Part shown: in pieces, positions 23,257 through 31,669 of the stretch
Layout: each line of letters starts with the position of its first letter
How positions within the stretch are numbered: position 1 is the stretch's first letter
Assembly (NCBI GenBank): GCA_002432715.1
Contig: DJGJ01000040.1
Coordinates: 1-35,947 of the forward strand
DNA from: Sphaerochaeta sp. UBA5849
GTDB lineage: Bacteria > Spirochaetota > Spirochaetia > Sphaerochaetales > Sphaerochaetaceae
Direction: 5' to 3'
Length of the DNA: 35,947 nucleotides
The notes under the pieces: model-generated
What the model was told of the DNA's origin: nothing
Database searches by the model: none
The model's input: only the letters and a program-made list of their open reading frames with translations
Program-made: the position numbers and the translations under genes

Positions 23257-23344
23257 TGCATACCCTCACATACGAGCCATCTTACTCCAATTACGCTGGT
23301 GCGTCACCGATTTTCCACCCTTGATTCCCCCACTCTCGTATGGC

Positions 23345-24100
23345 ATGATGCTTTGCATGCACACGAAACAAAGCTTGCTCGTTGATTTGAAAGCCCTCGG
23401 ACTCGACCCTGAAGGAACCACCCTTGCACATTTTTCCTACAAGAGTTTAGGAGAGGTGGAGGGCGGAGCGCAAACCGTAGTCGATGCGATGGTCGAGTAT
23501 ATGCATGACGGTTTGATGGTGTTCCCCACCCATACGTGGGCGAATGTGACCGAGGACCAACCCTACTACAGTGTGAATGAGACCGAGGTCTGCATCGGAA
23601 TCATTCCCGAGCTGGCCCGAAAGACCCCGAATGGTATACGCTCGGCACACCCGACCCATTCGGTGGTCGCCTTCGGCAAGGATGCAAAAATCTCCACAGA
23701 GGGAGACCACTTGTATACCACTCCCTGCCCTCGTGAAGGAGCATGGGGCAGGTTGCTGGACCGCAATGCCACCATATTGCTGGTGGGGGTCGGCTTGAAC
23801 CGGGACACCTTCATCCACGGGGTGGAAGAGTGGCTGGACATACCCAACCGGATCAATGAGAAGAAGCGCATGCTCTTCATCCGCCTCAGTGACGGGACGC
23901 TCGTTCCCCGTCCGAACAGCGGACACCTTGGCCATGGAGCGGAAAACTTTCCCCGGGTGGAAGAGTACCTGAGGGAGCAAGGCATCCTCAAGGAAGGCCG
24001 ACTGGGCGACGCAAGGGTGCTCTATCACCAGACCAAGCCCTTAACGCAGGCACTGAATGAGTTGCTTGCAAAGGATCCCGACTTATTCGGTGAACGCTGA
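23345..24100 (+). CDS. AAC(3)-family N-acetyltransferase
   Basis: Predicted acetyl-CoA-dependent N-acetyltransferase of the aminoglycoside 3-N-acetyltransferase/YokD fold, about 251 residues. Family blocks are TLAHFSYKSLGEVEGGAQTVVDAM, DGLMVFPTHTWANV, RSAHPTHSVVAFGKDA, PREGAWGRLLDRNATILLVGVGLN and DTFIHGVEEWLDIPNR. The start is uncertain: ATGs at 23345, 23348 and 23357 are all close, and none has a clear ribosome-binding site. Chromosomal members of this family often act on unknown metabolites, so antibiotic resistance should not be assumed. It is divergent from the AGE gene, and its 3' end overlaps the convergent LacI-type gene by 18 bases. Confidence 0.85.
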   Translation: MMLCMHTKQSLLVDLKALGLDPEGTTLAHFSYKSLGEVEGGAQTVVDAMVEYMHDGLMVFPTHTWANVTEDQPYYSVNETEVCIGIIPELARKTPNGIRSAHPTHSVVAFGKDAKISTEGDHLYTTPCPREGAWGRLLDRNATILLVGVGLNRDTFIHGVEEWLDIPNRINEKKRMLFIRLSDGTLVPRPNSGHLGHGAENFPRVEEYLREQGILKEGRLGDARVLYHQTKPLTQALNELLAKDPDLFGER

Positions 24101-25090
24101 GCTCTCTGCGATGACCAGATGCAAAGGAGTAAGCGTATCAAGCTGCTCCAACGAATCCTTCTGCAGAAGATGTGACAGGTACTCAACAGCAAGCGAACCA
24201 AGCTCCAACCGTTGGTTTGACCATCGCGTCCAATGCTCATGGCCTCCCATCCAATCGTCTTCCAGCACCGCTCCCCACAAGTCGCTTCCCACCTTGAGGC
24301 TTTTACGCTCCATAAGCCGTTCGAAAGGCTCAAGCAGGAACAGGCGGTCGAAAACGACGACCTTGTTCTGTTCGATGACTTCGAAATCCTTTTCAGAAAT
24401 TTTATTTCGCTCATCGGCTTGTACAATCAACACTTCCAGACCATGGGCTTGGGCAGCTTCCATCAAGAATCGACGCTTGTCCTTGCGGGGTTCTCGCTCC
24501 TGCTCCTGCGACTCCACATAGACAAAGCAATGGTTCGGGCATACACCGCTCAGATGATCGACCATCTGGCAAATCACCTTCTGATAATCGAAGGTGACCC
24601 AGTGGGTCGAAACATCGGCGACCTCTCGCCGCCCGACGAATACCAAGGGATAGTTGGCTTTCACCAACCGCTCGATGCCCTTGTCGTCACGGTTCACACC
24701 CATCATGACAGCCCCGTCGGCCAACACGATCCGGCTTGAGTTCTCCTCGGTGGGTCGGTTGTTGAGAATCAGGATGTCGTAGCCCAGCTTCTCTGCGGTT
24801 TCCTGGATGCCGACGAAAAAGCGGTAGTACTCATTCTCAGACTCAACCGGGAAAATCTGTTCGTAGGTGAATACGGCGATCAGGGAGTTGGTACCGTTCT
24901 TCAGCTTGCGGGCGGCCATGTTGGGGACATACCCAAGGCTTGCAGCACACTCCAGGATTTTCTCCTTTGTCTTCTGTGCCACCCGGATGCTCTTGCCGTC
25001 CTTGCCGTTGAGTACTGCAGATACCGAAGCATAGGAGACTTTCGCCTCCCTTGCCACATCCTGCAAGGTTACCCGCTTGAACTCTTTCAT
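24083..25090 (-). CDS. LacI-family transcriptional regulator
   Basis: Predicted regulator of the binding protein/permease/oxidoreductase operon, of which it is the last gene. It overlaps the oxidoreductase gene by 4 bases (ATGA), so translation is coupled. The helix-turn-helix VTLQDVAREAKVSYASVSAVLNGK spans residues 7-30, followed by the hinge LGYVPNMAARKLKNGTNS. The sensor part begins LIAVFTYEQIF. The C-terminal half is less like classical LacI sensors, with the unusual charged stretch SQEQEREPRKDKRR and a tail that lacks the usual TTV-QP ending. The likely target is the inverted-repeat-rich promoter at 29526-29580. Confidence 0.9.
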   Translation of the reverse strand: MKEFKRVTLQDVAREAKVSYASVSAVLNGKDGKSIRVAQKTKEKILECAASLGYVPNMAARKLKNGTNSLIAVFTYEQIFPVESENEYYRFFVGIQETAEKLGYDILILNNRPTEENSSRIVLADGAVMMGVNRDDKGIERLVKANYPLVFVGRREVADVSTHWVTFDYQKVICQMVDHLSGVCPNHCFVYVESQEQEREPRKDKRRFLMEAAQAHGLEVLIVQADERNKISEKDFEVIEQNKVVVFDRLFLLEPFERLMERKSLKVGSDLWGAVLEDDWMGGHEHWTRWSNQRLELGSLAVEYLSHLLQKDSLEQLDTLTPLHLVIAESSAFTE

Positions 25091-26448
25091 CCTATATATG
25101 CTCCTGCCTTACGAAGTGTAGCATGGAGAGCCTCGATATCAAGGTGAAAAAGATCGGTTTTGGTTTTGATTGCCACCGCTGCTGCGGTTCCCGCGCCTTG
25201 TCCGATGGCCCCGGCCGACGGGCTGACGCGCAGGCTCGCATGGGCGGCGAATTCACAACTGATGTTCCTGCCGGCTGCCAGAACATTGGGAATTTGCTCA
25301 TTGAGCAGGCATCTGAGCGGTATGGTATAGTAGCCGCCTTCGCGAAGGAAAGTCGAATCGGTGTCGGCCCCGACTGGGGAGTGTATGTCGATCGGATACC
25401 CGCAGGCCGAGATTGCATCCTCAAAGATGGTCTCATTCAGCAAATCCTGGGCTGTAATCCGATAAGCACCCTTGAGACGACGCGAACTTCGCACCCCTAT
25501 CCTGGGGCCGCTAGAGATCATCCGTGCCTGCTCAAAGCCGGGAATATGGGTCTTCAAAAAGCCATACAGCTCCCAGACCTGACGCCTTCCTTCCAGCTCG
25601 GCTTCGGTAAGCTCAAGCGGTTTGACCGGGTTCTTGCCCAGCACCCGGGTCATATTCACGATCACCTCGTTGGAGGCATTGGTCTCAAAACAGAGCACGA
25701 TGTCACGGTCGAAGGTAATCTCACCCTTCTCGATGCCTTCGAGCATGATTTGCTGGAAGCCGGAGAAAGAGAGCCGGCTTGCTTGATGTTGCAAGCCTGC
25801 TTTGGGCTTCAGGAAGGGGAAAAGCTCTACATTGCTGTCCATAAGATTGCGAATGACCTGAAGATCCACATCCACCAGCTTGAAGTTCATGGTAAGCGGC
25901 TGGTCTTTTCCATCGGTCTCCCTTCCTAGCTCGAAGGGAATACCTGCCATGGCAATCAGGTCTGCATCACCTGATGCATCGATGAAGTAGGTACCCTGTA
26001 CCGCAAAGAGATTGCCTGCACACAAGCAGGTGATCGAGCGAAGAAGGTCTCTTTCCACCTTTGCTTCCACCAAGGTTGTGTGATAGAGCAATTGCACCCC
26101 GGCCTCAAGGCACATCAACTCAAGTTCCCGTTTCATGCCCTCGGTGTCAAAAGGGGTGACTGTATAGGTATAGCCGGTTGAGTCTGCAATGTGTCCGACC
26201 GACAAGCCTTTTTTTACCAATCGCTGGATCATCTCATCGACCAGGCCGCGCACGACCTGTATCTTTCCGGCATGGAAGGTCATCATAGGTCCGGTCCCGC
26301 AGGCGGTCAGGCTTCCTCCAAGGTAGCCCTCCTCCTCGATGAGCAGGACGCATAGGCCTTCACGGCCGGCGGCAATGGCCGCCATGGAGCCGGCGATTCC
26401 GCCTCCGACAACAACCAAATCGTACTGGGTATGGGTAATGCTTTGCAT
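25087..26448 (-). CDS. FAD-dependent oxidoreductase (FAD_oxidored family)
   Basis: Predicted flavoprotein of 453 residues in the cytoplasm. The N-terminal dinucleotide-binding motif DLVVVGGGIAGSMAAIAAGREG is followed at the end of the second strand by VLLIEEEGYLGGSLTACG. YFIDASGDADLIAMAG and the C-terminal NVLAAGRNISCEFAAHASLRVSPSAGAIGQGAGTAA complete the FAD site and match the PF12831 type. It lies 12 bases after the MalG-type gene and overlaps the LacI-type gene, so it presumably oxidises or reduces the sugar or cyclitol imported by the linked ABC system. The substrate and electron acceptor cannot be read from the sequence. Confidence 0.88.
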   Translation of the reverse strand: MQSITHTQYDLVVVGGGIAGSMAAIAAGREGLCVLLIEEEGYLGGSLTACGTGPMMTFHAGKIQVVRGLVDEMIQRLVKKGLSVGHIADSTGYTYTVTPFDTEGMKRELELMCLEAGVQLLYHTTLVEAKVERDLLRSITCLCAGNLFAVQGTYFIDASGDADLIAMAGIPFELGRETDGKDQPLTMNFKLVDVDLQVIRNLMDSNVELFPFLKPKAGLQHQASRLSFSGFQQIMLEGIEKGEITFDRDIVLCFETNASNEVIVNMTRVLGKNPVKPLELTEAELEGRRQVWELYGFLKTHIPGFEQARMISSGPRIGVRSSRRLKGAYRITAQDLLNETIFEDAISACGYPIDIHSPVGADTDSTFLREGGYYTIPLRCLLNEQIPNVLAAGRNISCEFAAHASLRVSPSAGAIGQGAGTAAAVAIKTKTDLFHLDIEALHATLRKAGAYIG

Positions 26449-26460
26449 AGTTGACTCCTT

Positions 26461-27294
26461 CTATTTCAGTCCAGAGTTGACCATGGCATCGGAAACCTTC
26501 TGCTGGAAAACCAGATAGACAACCATGATCGGCAGGATGGAAAGAGTGGTCGCCGCCAGTTGCAGATGCCATTGGGGGAGACCGTAGGTATCGTTGAAAT
26601 TCGTCAGCGACAGCGGGAGGGTGAATTTCTCCAGCGAGCTGAGAAATACCAGTGGTTCCAGGTATGTGTTCCAGACAGCGATGAATGCCAGGATGGCCAC
26701 CGAGCTGAGCACGGGAACCGCGACCGGCAGCATGATGCGGATGAAAATCCCCAGAGGATTGAGTCCGTCGATGCGGGCGGCTTCCTCAAGCTCATTCGGT
26801 ACGGTCACATAAAACTGACGGAGCATGAAGGTGGAGAAAGCTCCCTGACTGCCGAAGATCGCCAGCAGAATCAAGGGTGTCAGGGTGTCGTGCGCCCCCC
26901 AGCTGCGCATTTGAAAGAACAGGGGAATGATGGTGACCTCGATAGGCATCATCAAGGCTGTGAGCAACAACAGAAACGCTGCATTTCGGAAGGGAAAGTG
27001 CATGCGGGCAAAGGCATAGCCTGCCAAGGCAGACAGCAGCACATTGCCGAAGGTTCCCAGCAGAGCCACAACCAGCGTATTGGCATAGTGCCGGGCAAAG
27101 GGCTGGACGGTGAATATGTCCCGATAGTTGGAAAACGCCCATGAGGTGGGCAGTAGTTTGGGAGCTCCGAAAATCTCGGCACTCACATTGAGCGAATTCA
27201 CCACCATCCACCAGAATGGATAGACAAAGAGGACGGTCAGAAGGACCAGCAAGAGCCAGTAAGGGACCTGTTTCAGGTATGTGCTAGTTTTCAT
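26461..27294 (-). CDS. Carbohydrate ABC transporter permease (MalG type)
   Basis: Inner-membrane permease of 277 residues with six membrane segments. VLFVYPFWWMVVNSLNVSAEIFGAPKLLPTSW is the N-terminal MalG-like part. The EAA loop is ELEEAARIDGLNPLGIFIRIMLPVAVP. It overlaps the end of the MalF-type gene by 11 bases and precedes the FAD oxidoreductase gene by 12. It forms the import channel with the 27284-28186 product; no ATPase gene is linked. Confidence 0.92.
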   Translation of the reverse strand: MKTSTYLKQVPYWLLLVLLTVLFVYPFWWMVVNSLNVSAEIFGAPKLLPTSWAFSNYRDIFTVQPFARHYANTLVVALLGTFGNVLLSALAGYAFARMHFPFRNAAFLLLLTALMMPIEVTIIPLFFQMRSWGAHDTLTPLILLAIFGSQGAFSTFMLRQFYVTVPNELEEAARIDGLNPLGIFIRIMLPVAVPVLSSVAILAFIAVWNTYLEPLVFLSSLEKFTLPLSLTNFNDTYGLPQWHLQLAATTLSILPIMVVYLVFQQKVSDAMVNSGLK

Positions 27295-28186
27295 AGTAGG
27301 AGATCCTCTTGCGGGTGAACCATTGGATGGCGGTCAAGAGCAGTACGATCAAGAAGAGGACTACAGCCAAAGCTGAGGCAAAGCCGGTGTCGAACATCCG
27401 AAAGGCTTGGTGATAGATATAGTACACCATGACCATGGTCGACCCTTCAGGTCCTCCATCGGTCATGAGTTTGATGGTGTCGAAGACGCGCATCGAGCCG
27501 ATGATGGTGACAATGGTGACCATCATGACGGTGGGCATCAACAATGGCAGCTTGATCTTGAAGAACAGGGTGAAGCGCTTTGCCCCGTCGATGCGGGCGG
27601 CTTCGATGACATCGCCTGGCATGTTCAGTACCGCTCCCATGAAGATCAGCACGTTCATGCCTAGGTTTTTCATCACCCGGGTGACAATGACACTTCCCAT
27701 GGCCCACCCCTTTTCGAACAACCAGTTCGGTCCGGTAATACCGAAGAGGGAGAGAAAGGCGTTGACAGGGCCTGCGTCCCCGCCCTGCAACAGGTACTTC
27801 CATACAATCGCCCAGGCAACGCCTGAAGTCACCACCGGAAGGAAGATGATTCCCCTGACAAAGCGCGTCCCGGTCCTGCCCCCACCGAGGTAGAGGGCAA
27901 GCAGGAGGCTGAATACCAAATTGAGGGGGACGACCCCGGCGCTGAAGATCAGGGTGTTGACCAATGACTTGGTGAACAGTGGATCTTGAGCAAGCAGGCG
28001 AAAATTCTCAAGTCCGATGAACAGACTGGTGCCGAACAAGAGGTTCTTCTCCTGCATGCTGTACAGAAAGACCGAGACCAACGGAAACAGGACGAAGATG
28101 ATAAAGCCTGCCATCTGCGGGGCGATGAACGCCCAGCCGATGATCGCTTCTCTTCGATGGCTCGCTTTCAGGGTTTCTATCCTCAT
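27284..28186 (-). CDS. Carbohydrate ABC transporter permease (MalF type)
   Basis: Inner-membrane permease of 300 residues with six membrane segments. AIIGWAFIAPQMAGFIIFVLFPLVSVFLYSM is the first segment region. The EAA loop reads DVIEAARIDGAKRFTLFFKIKLPLLMP. It follows the binding-protein gene by 24 bases. Unlike the other three transport operons in this window there is no hairpin in that gap, only the purine-rich ribosome-binding site (AAAGGAGAGGGG). Confidence 0.92.
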   Translation of the reverse strand: MRIETLKASHRREAIIGWAFIAPQMAGFIIFVLFPLVSVFLYSMQEKNLLFGTSLFIGLENFRLLAQDPLFTKSLVNTLIFSAGVVPLNLVFSLLLALYLGGGRTGTRFVRGIIFLPVVTSGVAWAIVWKYLLQGGDAGPVNAFLSLFGITGPNWLFEKGWAMGSVIVTRVMKNLGMNVLIFMGAVLNMPGDVIEAARIDGAKRFTLFFKIKLPLLMPTVMMVTIVTIIGSMRVFDTIKLMTDGGPEGSTMVMVYYIYHQAFRMFDTGFASALAVVLFLIVLLLTAIQWFTRKRISYYEN

Positions 28187-28210
28187 TCGTCCCCTCTCCT
28201 TTCGAGACAG

Positions 28211-29506
28211 TTATTTCGTGTACTTTGCGTAGATGACAGCAACTTCATCAAGGATGGCCTTGACGTTTGCATTCGCATTCCACAGCTTGTCAAAGACCAT
28301 CTTCGACTCAACCTCGATCTGAGGGTACTTCACATGGCTGGGAAGGACACGACCGCTCTTGATCGAGTCGGCGACTGCTCTCTGCATCTGCTCTTTGGTC
28401 ACACTCTTGTTGGAGGTGAGGAAGGCTTCAGACTCGAGCACGGATTTGCGGGCAGGAGGCCAGATGCCGGCCATGGCTGCAACCGAGCTCTTGTTGGTCA
28501 TATAGCCGACCAGCTCACATGCCAAAGCTACGTTTTTGCCTTTGGAGTTTGCACCAATGGCAGCTTGTCCGATCACCGGAGATTCTCCCTTGGGTCCTGC
28601 GGGCATCGGAGCAAGCCCCCAAGCAAAGGAGGCCTCATTGAGCTTCGATACGCGGGAGATTTGACCGACAGTCATCGCAGCATTGCCTGCAAAGAAATCG
28701 CTCTGGTTTCCCGGAGGTACTACCGAGGCATCCTTGTATACCATTGTGTGGAAAAGGGTTACCGCTGCCACCGACTCTGCGCTGTTGATCAACACCTTGC
28801 CGTCATCGGTCCAGAAGTCGCCGCCGTAGGAGCGGACCATCGGGGCGAGGTTGTGCAGAATGCGGGCATCATAACCCTGGCCGTCAACGGTCTGAAATCC
28901 CCAAACACCTGTCTTGTCCTTGATCGTCTTGCTCGCGGTTCTGAAGGTATCCCAGTTCCAGGTACCCTCGGCGGCATATTGTTCGGGAGTCTTCAAGCCG
29001 GCCTTGGCAAAAAGATCCTTGTTGTACAGGATGAAGAACGGGGAAGTCGAAAAGGGAATGGCGTAGACATCGCCGCCCTTGCTCCACAGCTCAAGCGCAT
29101 CGGCTGAGATGTCCTGTGGGTCGTAGGCTTTCATGCCGTCGTTGAGCTTGGCAAGCAGACCGCTCTGAATGAAAGCCGGGGCTGCGGTTTCCAGAACCCA
29201 AAACAGGTCAGGCCCGCTGGAGCCTTGCAGCTCGAGGGAGAGCTTGGTGTTGTATTCTGCAAACGGAATCGATTCAAAGGTTGCCTTGATCTCGATGCCC
29301 TTCTCCTTGGCAAAGCCCTGAACAAAAGAATCAAGCAGTGCAATCTGGTCGGGGTTGCTCGTCCAGGTTGCGATGGTCATCGCTACGGGCCCTGCAGGTG
29401 CTTTAGTCTCGGCGGCTCCCTGTGAAAATGCCATCGGCATACTGATCACAAGAACGAGCAACAGGGCGAGGGCACGGACTACTCCCTTGGTGTGTTTCAA
29501 GTTCAT
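28211..29506 (-). CDS. Sugar ABC transporter periplasmic binding protein
   Basis: Family 1 extracellular solute-binding protein of about 431 residues, first gene of the oxidoreductase-linked operon. The start at 29506 (MNLKHTKG) is supported by AAGGAGGA 5 bases upstream. The signal peptide region ALALLLVLVISMPMAFSQGAAETK ends without a lipobox Cys. Typical segments are SSGPDLFWVLETAAPAFIQSGLLAKLN, DVYAIPFSTSPFFILYNKDLFAKAGLKTP and the late GIWPPARKSVLESEAF. The ligand is unknown. The linked FAD oxidoreductase suggests a sugar or polyol oxidised after import. Confidence 0.9.
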   Translation of the reverse strand: MNLKHTKGVVRALALLLVLVISMPMAFSQGAAETKAPAGPVAMTIATWTSNPDQIALLDSFVQGFAKEKGIEIKATFESIPFAEYNTKLSLELQGSSGPDLFWVLETAAPAFIQSGLLAKLNDGMKAYDPQDISADALELWSKGGDVYAIPFSTSPFFILYNKDLFAKAGLKTPEQYAAEGTWNWDTFRTASKTIKDKTGVWGFQTVDGQGYDARILHNLAPMVRSYGGDFWTDDGKVLINSAESVAAVTLFHTMVYKDASVVPPGNQSDFFAGNAAMTVGQISRVSKLNEASFAWGLAPMPAGPKGESPVIGQAAIGANSKGKNVALACELVGYMTNKSSVAAMAGIWPPARKSVLESEAFLTSNKSVTKEQMQRAVADSIKSGRVLPSHVKYPQIEVESKMVFDKLWNANANVKAILDEVAVIYAKYTK

Positions 29507-29525
29507 ACATTCCTCCTTAATTGTT

Positions 29526-29580
29526 TGATTAATCATTTAATCAGTGTCTATATCGTATATCGAGACGAGATATCCGTCAA
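29526..29580 (-). promoter_or_regulatory. Promoter and operator candidates of the oxidoreductase-linked operon
   Basis: Minus-strand promoter: TTGACG (29575-29580), a 17-base spacer, then TACGAT (29552-29557). Just downstream, TGATTAA/TTAATCA (29526-29543) forms an inverted repeat that includes the palindrome TGATTAATCA (29526-29535). Inside the spacer, ATATC/GATAT arms flank 7 bases (29557-29573). Either could bind the LacI-type protein encoded at the end of the operon. Confidence 0.5.
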
Positions 29581-29654
29581 CAAAAAAATGGGATTCCAAA
29601 GAACCGGTAACGGTTGTCGGTTCATCACACCACAATATCGTTGGGATGTCAGAC

Positions 29655-30170
29655 CTATCGCTTGGTTCTGAACACCAGATGCGGCATCGCGATGCCGCGA
29701 TACTTCTTGACGAATCTGCCGCTCACAAGCATGCCGTTGCGGATGGCCACATTCATGGAAGCAATGTTCGTGTCACGGATGATCGAATAGACTTGTTCTA
29801 CATCCAGCACGCTAAAGGCGTACTCTTTGCAGGCCTTGGCCGCCTCTGTTGCAAACCCCATTCCCCAGTACTGCCTGTTGAACTGGTACCCTATTTCAAG
29901 CACATCGGTCTCCCCGATTGTCTGCCAAGTCAAACCCGTCATCCCAATCATAACTCCTGTTTCACGTAAGATGACAGCCCACAGGCCGAATCCGTCCTGT
30001 TTGTACCGAAGAAGGTTCTTGTCCAGCCATGCTTGTGTCTCTGCATCACTGAAGGGCTCCTCATACGCGTACATGACTTTGGGGTCCTGCAATATTGCTG
30101 CAAGAGAGGGATAGTCATCCTGATTCAGTTCCCTAAGAAACAACCTGGATGTCTCGATTACACATTTCAC
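29655..30170 (-). CDS. GNAT acetyltransferase (RimJ/RimL type)
   Basis: Predicted acetyl-CoA-dependent N-acetyltransferase of 171 residues. The N-terminus ETSRLFLRELNQDDYPSLAAIL is typical of the Acetyltransf_3/RimJ-RimL branch. The acetyl-CoA-binding segment is NRQYWGMGFATEAAKACKEYAF (QxxGxG/A-like at about residues 95-116). It ends with NIASMNVAIRNGMLVSGRFVKKYRG, where Asn-x-x-S/A-x-x-V precedes the last strands. Substrates in this family range from ribosomal proteins to small amines and cannot be predicted. The start codon overlaps the stop of the ZIP transporter gene by 4 bases, so the two are co-transcribed. Confidence 0.88.
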   Translation of the reverse strand: MKCVIETSRLFLRELNQDDYPSLAAILQDPKVMYAYEEPFSDAETQAWLDKNLLRYKQDGFGLWAVILRETGVMIGMTGLTWQTIGETDVLEIGYQFNRQYWGMGFATEAAKACKEYAFSVLDVEQVYSIIRDTNIASMNVAIRNGMLVSGRFVKKYRGIAMPHLVFRTKR

Positions 30171-30988
30171 GACAGCATGACCAGACTCACGGCCATTACC
30201 ACCATGCCGGCGATGACACCGGTGATGGCAACGTGGTGTTCGCCATACTCTTCGGCGGTGGGCAAGAGTTCATCGAGGGAGATGTAGACCATAATGCCGG
30301 CAACTGCGGCAAAGACAAAACCGAAAGTAACGTCGTTGAACCAGCGTCTGAGCAAGAAGTAGCCGATGAAGGCTCCCACCGGTTCGGCAAGCCCTGAGAG
30401 CAAGCTGAGCCAGAAGGCTTTCTTGCGGCTCTTGGTGGCGTAGTAGATGGGAACGGAGACGGCTACGCCTTCGGGGATATTGTGGATGGCGATGGCCACT
30501 GCAATACTGATACCCAGCTGTGGCTCACTGAGGGCTGCCATGAAGGTGGCCAAGCCTTCAGGAAAGTTGTGGATGGCGATGGCCAAGGCACTGAAGAAGC
30601 CCATCCGCATGAGTTTTTGGTCATTGTTGTCGACATAGGGCTTGGCTTGTGAACCATGATCCTGGATTTCATGGGGGTTTTCGTAGTCGGGGATGATCTT
30701 GTCGATGATGGCAATAATGGCAATGCCGGCGAAAAAGGCGACGGTGGTCAAGGCATAACCGGGTTTTGCTCCCAGGGCGCCTTCCAGCGATTCTCTCGCT
30801 TTCACAAAAATCTCAATCATAGCGACATATATCATGACGCCTGCGGAGAATCCAAGAGCGGCAGCAAGGAACCTCGGATTGAATTTCTTGGAGAAGAAAC
30901 CCATCACCGAGCCTACGCCGGTGCCAAGGCCTGCAAACACCGTCAACCCAAAGGCAACAAGCAGCGTTGAGACGTCGAATTCATACAT
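30167..30988 (-). CDS. zupT: ZIP-family metal transporter (ZupT-like)
   Basis: Predicted inner-membrane importer of zinc and possibly other divalent metals, about 273 residues with eight membrane segments. The two ZIP signature helices are present: HNFPEGLATFMAAL (segment IV) and HNIPEGVAVSVPIYYA (segment V), whose His and Glu residues form the metal site. The central cytoplasmic loop (IIPDYENPHEIQDHGSQAKPYVDNNDQ) carries His and acidic residues. The start at 30988 is preferred over the ATG 9 bases upstream because GGGAG is correctly spaced only for the former. The GNAT gene overlaps its end by 4 bases. No metal-responsive operator was recognised. Confidence 0.9.
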   Translation of the reverse strand: MYEFDVSTLLVAFGLTVFAGLGTGVGSVMGFFSKKFNPRFLAAALGFSAGVMIYVAMIEIFVKARESLEGALGAKPGYALTTVAFFAGIAIIAIIDKIIPDYENPHEIQDHGSQAKPYVDNNDQKLMRMGFFSALAIAIHNFPEGLATFMAALSEPQLGISIAVAIAIHNIPEGVAVSVPIYYATKSRKKAFWLSLLSGLAEPVGAFIGYFLLRRWFNDVTFGFVFAAVAGIMVYISLDELLPTAEEYGEHHVAITGVIAGMVVMAVSLVMLS

Positions 30989-31123
30989 GGCACGCATCTC
31001 CCGATGACTCTACCCTATCATGCTCCAGCCAAGTGGGGCAACTGTCTTTTGTAGATTCCCTTTGCAACTGGAGAACCCTATGCAATGAAGAAATACTGAT
31101 CCTTAGTCAGATAGGAGGACTCT

Positions 31124-31609
31124 ATGGAAAAGAACCAGAACGAGAAGCTCTCAAAACCCAAGATTGCAATCCTGGCCACGTTTGCCTTGGTGTTGCTCTT
31201 CATCTTCACCTTCGGGTGCTACGGCTGCAGCTACCAACCTGTCTTTGAGGAGCCTACGATCGAAGAGGCAATCGATGTAGTCTCCCGTCTTGCAGGTAAT
31301 CGATGGGAGATCGACGATACCGAGGGAATTCCGGCTCTACCGGAGTTGTTCGGCCTCTGTCTGAAGGAAATCTCGTTCGGTAGTGCCGTTGTACAGGCCA
31401 GTGAGCTTGAGATGACCCTGACGGCAACCAATCGAGCCGTTCTATTCGGAAGACTTGTTTTTAACGAGGATGGAGGCTTTGCAATGTACTATGAGGGGGA
31501 TGTGTTGCCGATTACCATCAGCTACTCACAAAGCCGCGATGGAAACAGTGAAATGGTCACCTTGGTCGGACAGGAGAGCAACACCCATTGTTACTACTTG
31601 AAAAGATAA
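31124..31609 (+). CDS. Small membrane-anchored or lipoprotein of unknown function
   Basis: I do not recognise this 161-residue protein. Residues 1-13 are polar and basic. Residues 14-31 form one hydrophobic segment (IAILATFALVLLFIFTF) ending in GCYGC, so it is either a single-pass membrane protein or an atypical lipoprotein with Cys32 or Cys35 as the modified residue. The rest (EEPTIEEAIDVVSRLAGNRWEID onwards) is soluble, acidic and beta-rich by eye, and would face the periplasm. A strong AGGAGG site precedes the ATG by 8 bases, and the gene is divergent from the ZIP transporter gene. It is followed 60 bases later by another small gene in the same direction. Confidence 0.7.
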   Translation: MEKNQNEKLSKPKIAILATFALVLLFIFTFGCYGCSYQPVFEEPTIEEAIDVVSRLAGNRWEIDDTEGIPALPELFGLCLKEISFGSAVVQASELEMTLTATNRAVLFGRLVFNEDGGFAMYYEGDVLPITISYSQSRDGNSEMVTLVGQESNTHCYYLKR

Positions 31610-31669
31610 GCGTTTATGGCGATATTACCCTTAGAGGGACAACAAACCCCGCATAAAGGATAGTAGCCT

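Noticed and set aside
23345..24100. The AAC(3)-like gene as an acquired antibiotic-resistance gene
   Set aside because: No mobile element, integron or resistance neighbour is linked to it, and chromosomal members of the family are widespread with other roles.
27986..29107. Long plus-strand open frame (373 codons) over the binding-protein gene
   Set aside because: Antisense shadow. The minus strand encodes a complete solute-binding protein with signal peptide and ribosome-binding site.
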